From NCBI GenBank assembly GCA_018067325.1, contig JAGPUU010000386.1, positions 1-5,321 on the forward strand: a DNA stretch of 5,321 bases, given 5' to 3'. Both the position numbers and the translations under genes were made by a program. This document shows, one piece after another, positions 1 through 4,948 of this stretch (positions within the stretch are counted from its first letter, which is position 1; every line of letters starts with the position of its first letter). This stretch comes from Amphritea sp. Its GTDB lineage: Bacteria > Pseudomonadota > Gammaproteobacteria > Pseudomonadales > Balneatricaceae. The notes under the pieces are model-generated. The model made no database searches. It was not told the DNA's origin and was given only the letters and a program-made list of their open reading frames with translations.

Positions 1-102
1 CCGGTGTTGTTGGAAGCGTTGGTTGGAATTACCGCTGGCGGGGTGGTGTTTCTGGTGATTGGCTTGGGTAAAAAACTGTTTGGAAAAGAGTCTGATATTT
101 GA
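1..102 (+). CDS. C-terminal end of a membrane protein, possibly DUF808/YedI family (5' truncated)
   Basis: Frame 1 is open from the window edge to a TGA at 100-102 and gives 33 residues. Residues 2 to about 26 are almost all hydrophobic with many small residues (Val, Leu, Gly, Ala) and look like one transmembrane helix. The tail that follows contains KKLFGKE, whose positive charge suggests a cytoplasmic C-terminus. A strong terminator begins a few bases after the stop, which supports a real gene end here. The pattern of a final Gly/Val/Leu-rich helix with a short basic tail resembles my memory of the end of DUF808 (YedI-like) inner-membrane proteins. That family call is inference from a short fragment; other multi-pass membrane proteins could end the same way. 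The gene is convergent with ppa. Confidence 0.5.
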   Translation, partial: PVLLEALVGITAGGVVFLVIGLGKKLFGKESDI

Positions 103-108
103 GTATGC

Positions 109-138
109 AAAAAAAAACCCGCCGAAGCGGGTTTTTTT
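109..138. terminator. Bidirectional rho-independent terminator between the membrane-protein gene and ppa
   Basis: The stem CCCGC (118-122) pairs with GCGGG (127-131) around a CGAA tetraloop. It is flanked by nine A on the left (109-117) and seven T on the right (132-138), so the A/T tracts can extend the stem. On the plus strand it gives a GC hairpin followed by a U-tract just after the TGA at 100-102. On the minus strand the A-tract becomes the U-tract, 17 nt beyond the ppa stop. It therefore suits both convergent genes. Confidence 0.93.
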
Positions 139-154
139 AAAGACTGCTAAGTAG

Positions 155-688
155 TTACTTAGCAGCTTCGTAAGCCTTTTGAGACTCGATAATTGCAGCT
201 TTAGCGGCGTCTGCGCCTTCCCAGCCTTCAACCTTAACCCACTTGCCTTCTTCCAGACCTTTGTAGTTCTCGAAGAAGTGCTTGATACGGGCCAGTAGTA
301 GTGGCGGCAGGTCGCCCACGTCCTGAACATCTTTGTAGGCTTTGCTCAGTTTGTCGTGTGGAACTGCAACCAGTTTGGCATCTTCACCGGCTTCGTCGGT
401 CATGTTCAGTACGCCAACGGGACGGCAGCGGATAACAGAACCGGGAACCACTGGGTAAGGTGTTACAACCAGTACGTCCAGAGCATCACCATCGTCAGCC
501 AGGGTGTTGTTGATGTAACCGTAGTTGGCAGGGTAGAACATCGGTGCTGCCATAAAACGGTCAACGAAGATTGCATCAGAATCTTTGTCGATCTCATATT
601 TAACCGGATCGCTGTCCGCTGGAATCTCGATGATTACATTGATGTCGTTTGGCAAATCATTGCCAGCAGGGACTTTTTCAAAGCTCAT
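155..688 (-). CDS. ppa: Inorganic pyrophosphatase, family I (soluble)
   Basis: This cytoplasmic enzyme hydrolyses pyrophosphate to two phosphates with Mg2+, which pulls forward reactions that release PPi such as nucleic acid synthesis and aminoacyl-tRNA formation. The 177-residue product has the usual length of bacterial family I enzymes (E. coli 176). The family signature lies at residues 66-72 (DGDALDV), with metal ligands D66, D68 and D71. Other residues known as catalytic in E. coli are found at the expected one-residue offset: E21, K30, E32, R44, Y56, D98, D103, K105, Y142 and K143. The fourth signature position is Ala69, where the classic pattern has Pro or Glu; the catalytic acids are untouched. 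The ATG at 686-688 is preceded by a clear AGGAAGG at 695-701. The gene lies 115 nt downstream of fbp on the same strand, has a promoter-like element in that gap, and ends at the shared terminator. Confidence 0.97.
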   Translation of the reverse strand: MSFEKVPAGNDLPNDINVIIEIPADSDPVKYEIDKDSDAIFVDRFMAAPMFYPANYGYINNTLADDGDALDVLVVTPYPVVPGSVIRCRPVGVLNMTDEAGEDAKLVAVPHDKLSKAYKDVQDVGDLPPLLLARIKHFFENYKGLEEGKWVKVEGWEGADAAKAAIIESQKAYEAAK

Positions 689-694
689 GTATCG

Positions 695-701
695 CCTTCC
701 T
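695..701 (-). promoter_or_regulatory. Ribosome binding site of ppa
   Basis: Read on the minus strand this is AGGAAGG, six bases before the ATG of ppa. It is a strong Shine-Dalgarno match and fixes the start of the 177-residue protein. Confidence 0.85.
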
Positions 702-729
702 GTCTAAAGTATAGAAATCTGTTTTGAAT

Positions 730-758
730 CCAAAGGCCGCATTATATACGGCCTTTGG
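730..758. repeat. Perfect 10-bp inverted repeat in the fbp-ppa gap, around the ppa -10
   Basis: CCAAAGGCCG (730-739) is exactly complementary to CGGCCTTTGG (749-758), with a 9-nt AT-rich centre at 740-748. It could act as a terminator hairpin in RNA reading through from fbp, but the bases after the stem on that strand (ATTCAAAAC) are not a U-tract. It could instead be a DNA operator at the ppa promoter. A transcript starting from the ppa promoter near 734 would lack the upstream arm, so the RNA hairpin would exist only in fbp read-through. Confidence 0.7.
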
Positions 759-770
759 TTATAATTTGAA
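741..770 (-). promoter_or_regulatory. Probable sigma-70 promoter of ppa
   Basis: On the minus strand 741-746 reads TATAAT, a perfect -10. With an 18-bp spacer, 765-770 reads TTCAAA, which matches four of six positions of TTGACA. The predicted transcript starts near 734, leaving a leader of about 45 nt before the ATG at 688. The six bases after the -10 are GCGGCC. A GC-rich discriminator of this kind is known from promoters under stringent (ppGpp/DksA) control, which would suit a growth-linked enzyme; that last step is inference. The -10 lies in the loop of an inverted repeat. Confidence 0.6.
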
Positions 771-803
771 TACGACTTAAAGAGCATAAACCGGCAGTAG
801 GTA

Positions 804-1775
804 TTAATCTTTAGCGTGATATTTCATCATGGTTTCTACTTCGCCCGTAGAGCCAAGGCCGACAGACACCCGTTGATGAATTTTTGTAGGCTCTACATCC
901 ATGATGTTGTCGTAACAGGTTGTGCTAAGGCCGCCAGCCTGTTCAATCAGGAAGCTCATTGGGTTGCCTTCATACATAAGGCGAAGCTTACCTGGCTTGC
1001 TGATATCGCGACTATCCCATGGGTATAAAAAGATACCACCGCGGGTCAGAATACGATGTACTTCTGCCACCATTGAGGCAACCCAGCGCATGTTATAGCG
1101 TTTGCCCAGAGGGCCTTCTTCGCCCTGTAGCAGGTCAGCGACATAGGCCTGCATCTCAGGTTCCCAAAAACGCTGGTTAGACATGTTAATGCCAAATTCC
1201 TGAGTCTGTTCTGGGATCTGTACATTCTCTTCGGTAAGAATGAAATCACCACCGTGGCTCAGGGTGAACATGTTCACGCCGCTGCCGGTGGTCATAACTA
1301 AGACTGCGCAAGGGCCATAGAGCACATAGCCGGATGCAATCTGTTTGCGACCATTCTGCATATAAGCTGCTTCGTCACCACCGTCCATCCCTTCGGGCTT
1401 GCTCAGGATAGAGAAAATAGTGCCGACGGATACGTTTACATCGATGTTGGACGATCCGTCCAGCGGATCGAAAGTAACCAGGTATTTGCCCTCAGGGTTA
1501 CCGCCGACCGGGAAATCTTCCTCTTCGGAAGCGATGCCCGCTACAGTTGGGTTGTCCAATAGAATTGCTTTGAGAATATCGTTAGATATCACGTCCAGCT
1601 TTTTCTGGGTTTCCCCCTGAACATTGACACCCTCTGCAGTGCCTAAGACGCCGGCAAGTGCGCCTTCACGCAGTTTAATGGCGATCTCTTTGCAGGACAG
1701 CATCAGGCTGTCAATCAGGTCAATAAGATCATCGGGAGTTTCGTGGTGCTTGAGATACTGGTTCAGCAGTAACAT
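804..1775 (-). CDS. fbp: Fructose-1,6-bisphosphatase class I
   Basis: This cytoplasmic enzyme removes the 1-phosphate of fructose 1,6-bisphosphate to give fructose 6-phosphate, the committed step of gluconeogenesis. The product has 323 residues (E. coli Fbp has 332). Visible motifs in order are [11 protein letters not shown] at 51-61, the acidic ASEEED at 82-87 with metal-binding Glu residues, and the metal/phosphate motif [19 protein letters not shown] at 103-121. The FBPase active-site signature [13 protein letters not shown] is at 262-274, with catalytic Glu269; Met267 replaces the usual Leu. EQAGG follows at 278-282. The ATG at 1773-1775 gives an N-terminus matching the family start, but the Shine-Dalgarno is poor: only an AGG about 12 nt upstream. 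No in-frame ATG is seen nearby upstream. The gene is divergent from mpl and upstream of ppa, with which it may be partly co-transcribed. Confidence 0.96.
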   Translation of the reverse strand: MLLLNQYLKHHETPDDLIDLIDSLMLSCKEIAIKLREGALAGVLGTAEGVNVQGETQKKLDVISNDILKAILLDNPTVAGIASEEEDFPVGGNPEGKYLVTFDPLDGSSNIDVNVSVGTIFSILSKPEGMDGGDEAAYMQNGRKQIASGYVLYGPCAVLVMTTGSGVNMFTLSHGGDFILTEENVQIPEQTQEFGINMSNQRFWEPEMQAYVADLLQGEEGPLGKRYNMRWVASMVAEVHRILTRGGIFLYPWDSRDISKPGKLRLMYEGNPMSFLIEQAGGLSTTCYDNIMDVEPTKIHQRVSVGLGSTGEVETMMKYHAKD

Positions 1776-1819
1776 GTGGCCAAAAACCTGTAGGTTTGGG
1801 AGGTTTAAAAGTAGCAGTG

Positions 1820-1825
1820 ATTTTA
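1820..1825 (-). promoter_or_regulatory. Candidate -10 element of the fbp promoter
   Basis: On the minus strand 1820-1825 reads TAAAAT, five of six to the sigma-70 -10, and would place the start of transcription near 1813, about 38 nt before the fbp ATG. No good -35 lies at 16-18 bp. A perfect TTGACA is present on this strand at 1858-1863 but is 32 bp away, too far to pair with it. If this is the promoter, it probably needs an activator. Confidence 0.3.
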
Positions 1826-1843
1826 CGCTTAATTCTGAGGTAA

Positions 1844-1873
1844 TTACACAGTCGGACTGTCAAAATTGTGTAA
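1844..1873. repeat. Nested palindrome in the fbp-mpl divergent region
   Basis: The core ACAGTC-G-GACTGT (1848-1860) is a perfect palindrome with one central base. Partly overlapping it, TTACACA (1844-1850) is complementary to TGTGTAA (1867-1873). The core is short and symmetric enough to be a site for a dimeric regulator. Its centre (1854) would be about 41 bp upstream of the predicted fbp start, a usual class II activator position. I do not recognise the regulator. Confidence 0.45.
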
Positions 1874-1881
1874 AAAATTGT
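1862..1881. repeat. Direct repeat of AAAATTGT, 12-bp period
   Basis: AAAATTGT occurs at 1862-1869 and again at 1874-1881, separated by GTAA. The region is AT-rich, so chance is possible. It lies beside the palindrome in the divergent region. Confidence 0.4.
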
Positions 1882-1946
1882 AATTATTGCGATTGCCCGT
1901 GCTGAAGGTTCAGGTTAATTGTTATATCAGCTTGTGGGGTTGGTGA

Positions 1947-1966
1947 AAAGGGCGCAACAAAGGGCG
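1947..1966. repeat. Direct repeat of AAAGGGCG, 12-bp period
   Basis: AAAGGGCG occurs at 1947-1954 and 1959-1966, separated by CAAC. The second copy ends about 22 bp before the mpl -10, so the pair lies upstream of and over the -35 zone. No function is recognised. Confidence 0.4.
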
Positions 1967-1984
1967 TTAAAGATGTCGGTTAAC

Positions 1985-1993
1985 TGTTATTAT
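1985..1993 (+). promoter_or_regulatory. Probable extended -10 promoter of mpl
   Basis: The sequence TG-T-TATTAT has the TGn extension at 1985-1987 and a five-of-six -10 hexamer at 1988-1993. Transcription would start near 2000 and give a leader of about 39 nt to the GTG at 2039. No good -35 is seen at the right distance, which is common for extended -10 promoters. The call is by inspection only. Confidence 0.45.
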
Positions 1994-2025
1994 AGCGGCT
2001 TATTTTGAGACTCAGAAAACGATTT

Positions 2026-2030
2026 GGAGA
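2026..2030 (+). promoter_or_regulatory. Ribosome binding site deciding the mpl start
   Basis: GGAGA lies eight bases before GTG 2039. The alternative TTG at 2024 overlaps this element and has no Shine-Dalgarno of its own. Confidence 0.75.
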
Positions 2031-2038
2031 GCCCGTCT

Positions 2039-3427
2039 GTGCATGTTCATATACTGGGAATTTGTGGCACCTTTATGGGTAGTCTTGCGGTACTTGCGAA
2101 GGAGTTGGGACATCAGGTTAGCGGCTCTGATGCTAATGTTTATCCACCGATGAGCACTCAGCTTGAGCAGCAGGGGATTAGTCTGATCGAAGGCTATGAT
2201 CCATCACAACTCGATCCTGCTCCAGATATGATTATTGTGGGCAATGCAATGACCCGCGGCAATCCCTGTGTTGAGGCGATGCTGGAGCGGGGCTTGCCTT
2301 ATACCTCTGGCCCGCAGTGGTTGTCGGATAATCTTTTGCGCGATAAATGGGTGTTGGCGGTGGCGGGCACCCATGGAAAAACCACGACCGCGACAATGTT
2401 GGCCTGGTTGCTAGAATATTCGGATATGGCGCCGGGTTTTCTTATTGGCGGAGTGCCGAAAAACTTTGATCGCTCTGCCCGGGTGGGTGAAAGCCCGTTT
2501 TTTGTTATTGAAGCGGATGAATATGACACCGCTTTTTTTGATAAACGGTCAAAGTTTGTTCACTACCACCCCCGTACGTTGATTCTAAATAACCTTGAGT
2601 TTGATCACGGTGATATTTTCGATGATCTGGCGGCTATTCAGCGTCAGTTTCATCATGTTGTAAGAATAGTGCCTGCCAATGGTCAGGTCATTATGCCCGC
2701 CGGTGTTGCAGCGCTTGATCAGGTGATTGAACAGGGCTGTTGGACGCCCGTGGTAAAAACCTGTGTTGGTAAAGACACTGAGTTAGATGCTACTGCCGAG
2801 TGGCAGGCACGATTGCTAAAGGATGATGGCTCAGAGTTTGTGGTGTCACATCAGGGTGAACTCGTTGGAGTCGTTCGCTGGAATATGACCGGGCTACACT
2901 CGGTAAACAATGGATTGATGGCGCTGGTAGCTGCCCGCAATGTCGGGGTACAAATTGCCCATGGTATAGAGGGGCTGTGTAATTTTGGTGGTGTGAAGCG
3001 GCGCATGGAGCTGATAGGTGAGGTTGCTGGTATCCGCGTGTATGACGATTTTGCCCATCATCCGACAGCGATTGAAACGACTTTGCAGGGGATCCGTGCG
3101 CAGGTAGGCGACGAAACTGTATTGGCAGTGATTGAACCCCGCTCAAACACGATGCGGATGGGGATGCATCGACAAAATCTTGCCAAGTCGGCGAATCGTG
3201 CTGATAAAGTATACTGGTATCAGCCTGCAGGGCTTGAATGGTCGCTGCAAGATGTCGTTGATGCTTGCGAGAACCCTGCAGCGTTAGCCCGTGACACGGG
3301 TGAACTTATTCAGAGCCTGGTGGATAATGTGGAGCCTGGTAGTCATATTGTAATTATGAGTAATGGTGGTTTTGAGGGGATTCATTCCCGTCTGATCGAC
3401 GCCCTGCAACAGAAATTCAGTAGTTAA
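2039..3427 (+). CDS. mpl: UDP-N-acetylmuramate:L-alanyl-gamma-D-glutamyl-meso-diaminopimelate ligase (murein peptide ligase)
   Basis: Mpl is a cytoplasmic Mur-ligase relative that joins recycled murein tripeptide to UDP-MurNAc using ATP, feeding it back into peptidoglycan synthesis. From the GTG start the product has 462 residues, close to E. coli Mpl (457). The N-terminal Rossmann-like domain begins HILGICGTFMG at 4-14, then SDANVYPPMST at 30-40 and GNAMTRGNPCVEA at 68-80. The ATP P-loop AGTHGKTTT is at 109-117, EADEYDTAFFDKRSKF at 158-173 and NNLEFDHGDIF at 184-194. The C-terminal domain has YDDFAHHPTAI at 335-345 and EPRSNTMRMG at 366-375. An upstream TTG at 2024 is in frame, but GTG 2039 gives MHVHILGICG, which lines up with the E. 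coli start MRIHILGICG. In the usual Mur-type GxHN motif this protein has GLHS (285-288), while the nearby Asn291 is kept. Divergent from fbp; followed by ubiX after 11 nt. Confidence 0.95.
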   Translation: MHVHILGICGTFMGSLAVLAKELGHQVSGSDANVYPPMSTQLEQQGISLIEGYDPSQLDPAPDMIIVGNAMTRGNPCVEAMLERGLPYTSGPQWLSDNLLRDKWVLAVAGTHGKTTTATMLAWLLEYSDMAPGFLIGGVPKNFDRSARVGESPFFVIEADEYDTAFFDKRSKFVHYHPRTLILNNLEFDHGDIFDDLAAIQRQFHHVVRIVPANGQVIMPAGVAALDQVIEQGCWTPVVKTCVGKDTELDATAEWQARLLKDDGSEFVVSHQGELVGVVRWNMTGLHSVNNGLMALVAARNVGVQIAHGIEGLCNFGGVKRRMELIGEVAGIRVYDDFAHHPTAIETTLQGIRAQVGDETVLAVIEPRSNTMRMGMHRQNLAKSANRADKVYWYQPAGLEWSLQDVVDACENPAALARDTGELIQSLVDNVEPGSHIVIMSNGGFEGIHSRLIDALQQKFSS

Positions 3428-3428
3428 T

Positions 3429-3432
3429 GGAG
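3429..3432 (+). promoter_or_regulatory. Ribosome binding site deciding the ubiX start
   Basis: GGAG lies six bases before GTG 3439 and overlaps the alternative ATG at 3427. That ATG has no Shine-Dalgarno in the preceding bases, so the GTG start is preferred. Confidence 0.75.
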
Positions 3433-3438
3433 TTTAGC

Positions 3439-4065
3439 GTGGCAGATTCTTTTAAAGACAGAGTAACTCTGGCGATCACTGGAGCGTCCGGTGCCCAGTA
3501 CGGATTACGGCTGCTTGAATGCCTGGTGGCAGCAAATTGTCAGGTATTGGTTATGGTTTCCAGAGCCGCTCAGGTGGTTATCGCTACCGAAACTGATGAG
3601 GCGCTTCCGGGTGCTGCTAAAGAGCAGGAGGTTTGGTTGACCGAACGTTTTTCTGCTGCCGCTGGACAGATTCGAGTGTTTGGCCGGGAACAGTGGATGG
3701 CGCCTGTCGCTTCGGGCTCGGGAGCGCCGAGTAAAATGGTAGTCTGCCCCTGTTCAACCAGTACGCTTTCCTCTATCGCCAATGGTGCCAGTAATAATCT
3801 GATTGAGCGGGCAGCGGATGTTGCCCTGAAAGAGCGTCGACAACTTATTCTGGTGCCTCGTGAGGCGCCGTATTCAGAGATTCATCTGGAACATATGTTG
3901 AAGTTGACCCGGATGGGGGTTGTAGTGATTCCCGCTAGCCCGGGATTTTATAACCGCCCTCAATCGGTCGAAGATATGATCGATTTTGTCGTAGCACGGA
4001 TTTTGAACCAGTTACAGATCGAACAGAATCTTATGCCGCGTTGGGGTGAGGATAGCCTTTCCTGA
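3439..4065 (+). CDS. ubiX: Flavin prenyltransferase UbiX
   Basis: UbiX transfers a dimethylallyl group to FMN to make prenylated FMN, the cofactor of the decarboxylase UbiD in ubiquinone synthesis. From the GTG start it has 208 residues, about the length of Pseudomonas UbiX. The flavin-binding motif TGASGAQYG is at 14-22 (Ser17), ATETD at 49-53 (Glu51), and CPCSTSTLSSIANG at 103-116. ERAADVALKERR is at 123-134 (Arg124, Lys131) and VPREAP at 139-144 (Arg141, Glu142). GFYNRPQS is at 169-176 (Tyr171), and Arg187 lies in the last helix. These match the catalytic residues I recall for the Pseudomonas enzyme with a two-residue shift. A longer reading from ATG 3427 would add MEFS and overlap the mpl stop by one base; the Shine-Dalgarno position argues against it. 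The spacing implies co-transcription and perhaps translational coupling with mpl, an adjacency I also recall from Pseudomonas. Confidence 0.95.
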   Translation: MADSFKDRVTLAITGASGAQYGLRLLECLVAANCQVLVMVSRAAQVVIATETDEALPGAAKEQEVWLTERFSAAAGQIRVFGREQWMAPVASGSGAPSKMVVCPCSTSTLSSIANGASNNLIERAADVALKERRQLILVPREAPYSEIHLEHMLKLTRMGVVVIPASPGFYNRPQSVEDMIDFVVARILNQLQIEQNLMPRWGEDSLS

Positions 4066-4077
4066 GTATTGCGCTTA

Positions 4078-4105
4078 AAATGCAGCGATTTTTCTCACTG
4101 CATTT
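4078..4105 (+). terminator. Inverted repeat after ubiX, possible weak terminator
   Basis: AAATGCAG (4078-4085) is exactly complementary to CTGCATTT (4098-4105), with a 12-nt T-rich loop. It begins 12 bases after the ubiX stop. The stem is only moderately stable, and only TTT then CCTGC follows, so there is no proper U-tract. It may cause partial termination, protect the mRNA end, or be chance. The rest of the 90-nt gap before tsaB shows no convincing promoter. Confidence 0.4.
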
Positions 4106-4155
4106 CCTGCTGTGCTGATACAAACCTGCTTACTTTGACTTACCGGATTAAATAG

Positions 4156-4857
4156 ATGGCCAAAATTCTTGCCCTGGATACATCAACGGACGCCTGCTCA
4201 GTGGCGCTTTCTATTGATGGCGAAATTCAGGAAGATTTCCGCATTATTCCCCGCCAACATACCCGTCAGCTGTTGCCAATGGTTGATGAGATGCTAACGG
4301 CTGCCGGACTCAGAGTGAATCAGCTGGATGCGATCGCCTTTGGTCGTGGGCCAGGCTCGTTTGCCGGTATCCGTATTGCTACGGGTGCTGCACAGGGGCT
4401 TGCGTACGCAGCAAACCTGCCGGTTATCCCCGTATCCACACTGGCCGCAATCGCTCTGAAAGCGGCCCGGGAATATAAAGTGGACCGAATTATCAGTACG
4501 CTGGATGCACGAATGAATGAGTTATACAGCTGTGCTTATGAGATGCGTGAAGGGTTACCTGTTGCGTTGGTCAAGGAAACCGTAAGCGCGCCAGAAAAGA
4601 TTGTATTACCTGAGGGTGATGACTGGTTTGCCGCAGGTAAAGGTTGGGTTTATCTCGAGAGCATGTCAGCACAGGTGCAACATAGTATCAGTACGCCAGT
4701 AATGGATATATATCCGGCTGCTGGCATCATGGCAGAGCTAGCCCAGGAGGCTTTTGCTCGTGGTGAAGGGATCTCGGCAGAACTGGCGCAACCGGTCTAT
4801 CTTCGCGATGAAATCTCCTGGAAGAAGATAAGTGAGCAGAAAAAGAAAGGCCAGTGA
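4156..4857 (+). CDS. tsaB: tRNA threonylcarbamoyladenosine (t6A37) biosynthesis protein TsaB
   Basis: TsaB (formerly YeaZ) is the non-catalytic ASKHA-fold partner of TsaD. With TsaE it forms the complex that transfers threonylcarbamoyl from TC-AMP to A37 of ANN-decoding tRNAs; it acts in the cytoplasm. The 233-residue length matches E. coli TsaB (231). The N-terminal phosphate-type motif ILALDTSTDACSVAL is at 4-18, the hallmark FGRGPGSFAGIRIATG at 62-77, and the DARMNELY element at 117-124. The C-terminal PVYLRDEISWKK at 213-224 is typical of bacterial TsaB. The ATG at 4156 gives the standard MAKILALDTS start; upstream only a weak GGA (4145-4147) serves as ribosome binding site. It lies 90 nt after ubiX, with an inverted repeat between, and 91 nt before uppP. 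The C-terminal EQKKKGQ is basic and hydrophilic and probably disordered. Confidence 0.96.
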   Translation: MAKILALDTSTDACSVALSIDGEIQEDFRIIPRQHTRQLLPMVDEMLTAAGLRVNQLDAIAFGRGPGSFAGIRIATGAAQGLAYAANLPVIPVSTLAAIALKAAREYKVDRIISTLDARMNELYSCAYEMREGLPVALVKETVSAPEKIVLPEGDDWFAAGKGWVYLESMSAQVQHSISTPVMDIYPAAGIMAELAQEAFARGEGISAELAQPVYLRDEISWKKISEQKKKGQ

Positions 4858-4874
4858 ATAATTGTCGGTAAAAA

Positions 4875-4894
4875 GACAGCCAAGTGGCTCAGTC
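4875..4894 (+). repeat. Small imperfect hairpin between tsaB and uppP
   Basis: GAC (4875-4877) pairs with GTC (4892-4894), and AGCC (4878-4881) pairs with GGCT (4886-4889), around an AAGT loop and with CA bulged. No U-tract follows, so it is not a convincing terminator. The remaining bases of the 91-nt gap (4858-4948) are AT-rich, with no clear promoter that I can pair. Confidence 0.25.
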
Positions 4895-4948
4895 TATAAG
4901 TATCGGCAAGGTTATTAAATTAAGGGAAAGCGAGAGGGAAAGTTAAAC

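Noticed and set aside
708..713. A second -10-like hexamer for ppa (TATACT on the minus strand)
   Set aside because: The start of transcription would fall at about the Shine-Dalgarno itself, leaving almost no leader, and no -35 sits at a suitable distance. The TATAAT at 741-746 is better.
356..727. A 123-codon open frame on the plus strand opposite ppa
   Set aside because: It lies wholly antisense to a well-supported pyrophosphatase gene and its product has no recognisable motif. It is an overlap artefact of ppa codon use, as are the other antisense frames over fbp, mpl, ubiX and uppP.
1858..1863. Perfect TTGACA -35 on the minus strand upstream of fbp
   Set aside because: At 17 bp the facing hexamer reads CCTCAG, which is no -10. 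The match arises from the arm of the palindrome plus the adjoining AA, so I do not call it a promoter on its own.
1973..2008. An 11-codon mini-ORF starting at ATG 1973 upstream of mpl
   Set aside because: It covers the predicted mpl -10, so it would not be transcribed from that promoter, and it has no convincing ribosome binding site.
4080..4118. A 12-codon mini-ORF (MQRFFSLHFLLC) between ubiX and tsaB, which could look like a leader peptide
   Set aside because: It has no Shine-Dalgarno, carries no run of regulatory codons, and coincides with the inverted repeat. Chance is the simpler explanation.
4895..4900. TATAAG as a possible -10 for uppP
   Set aside because: No -35-like hexamer lies 16-18 bp upstream; the nearest partial match (TTGTCG at 4862) is 27 bp away.
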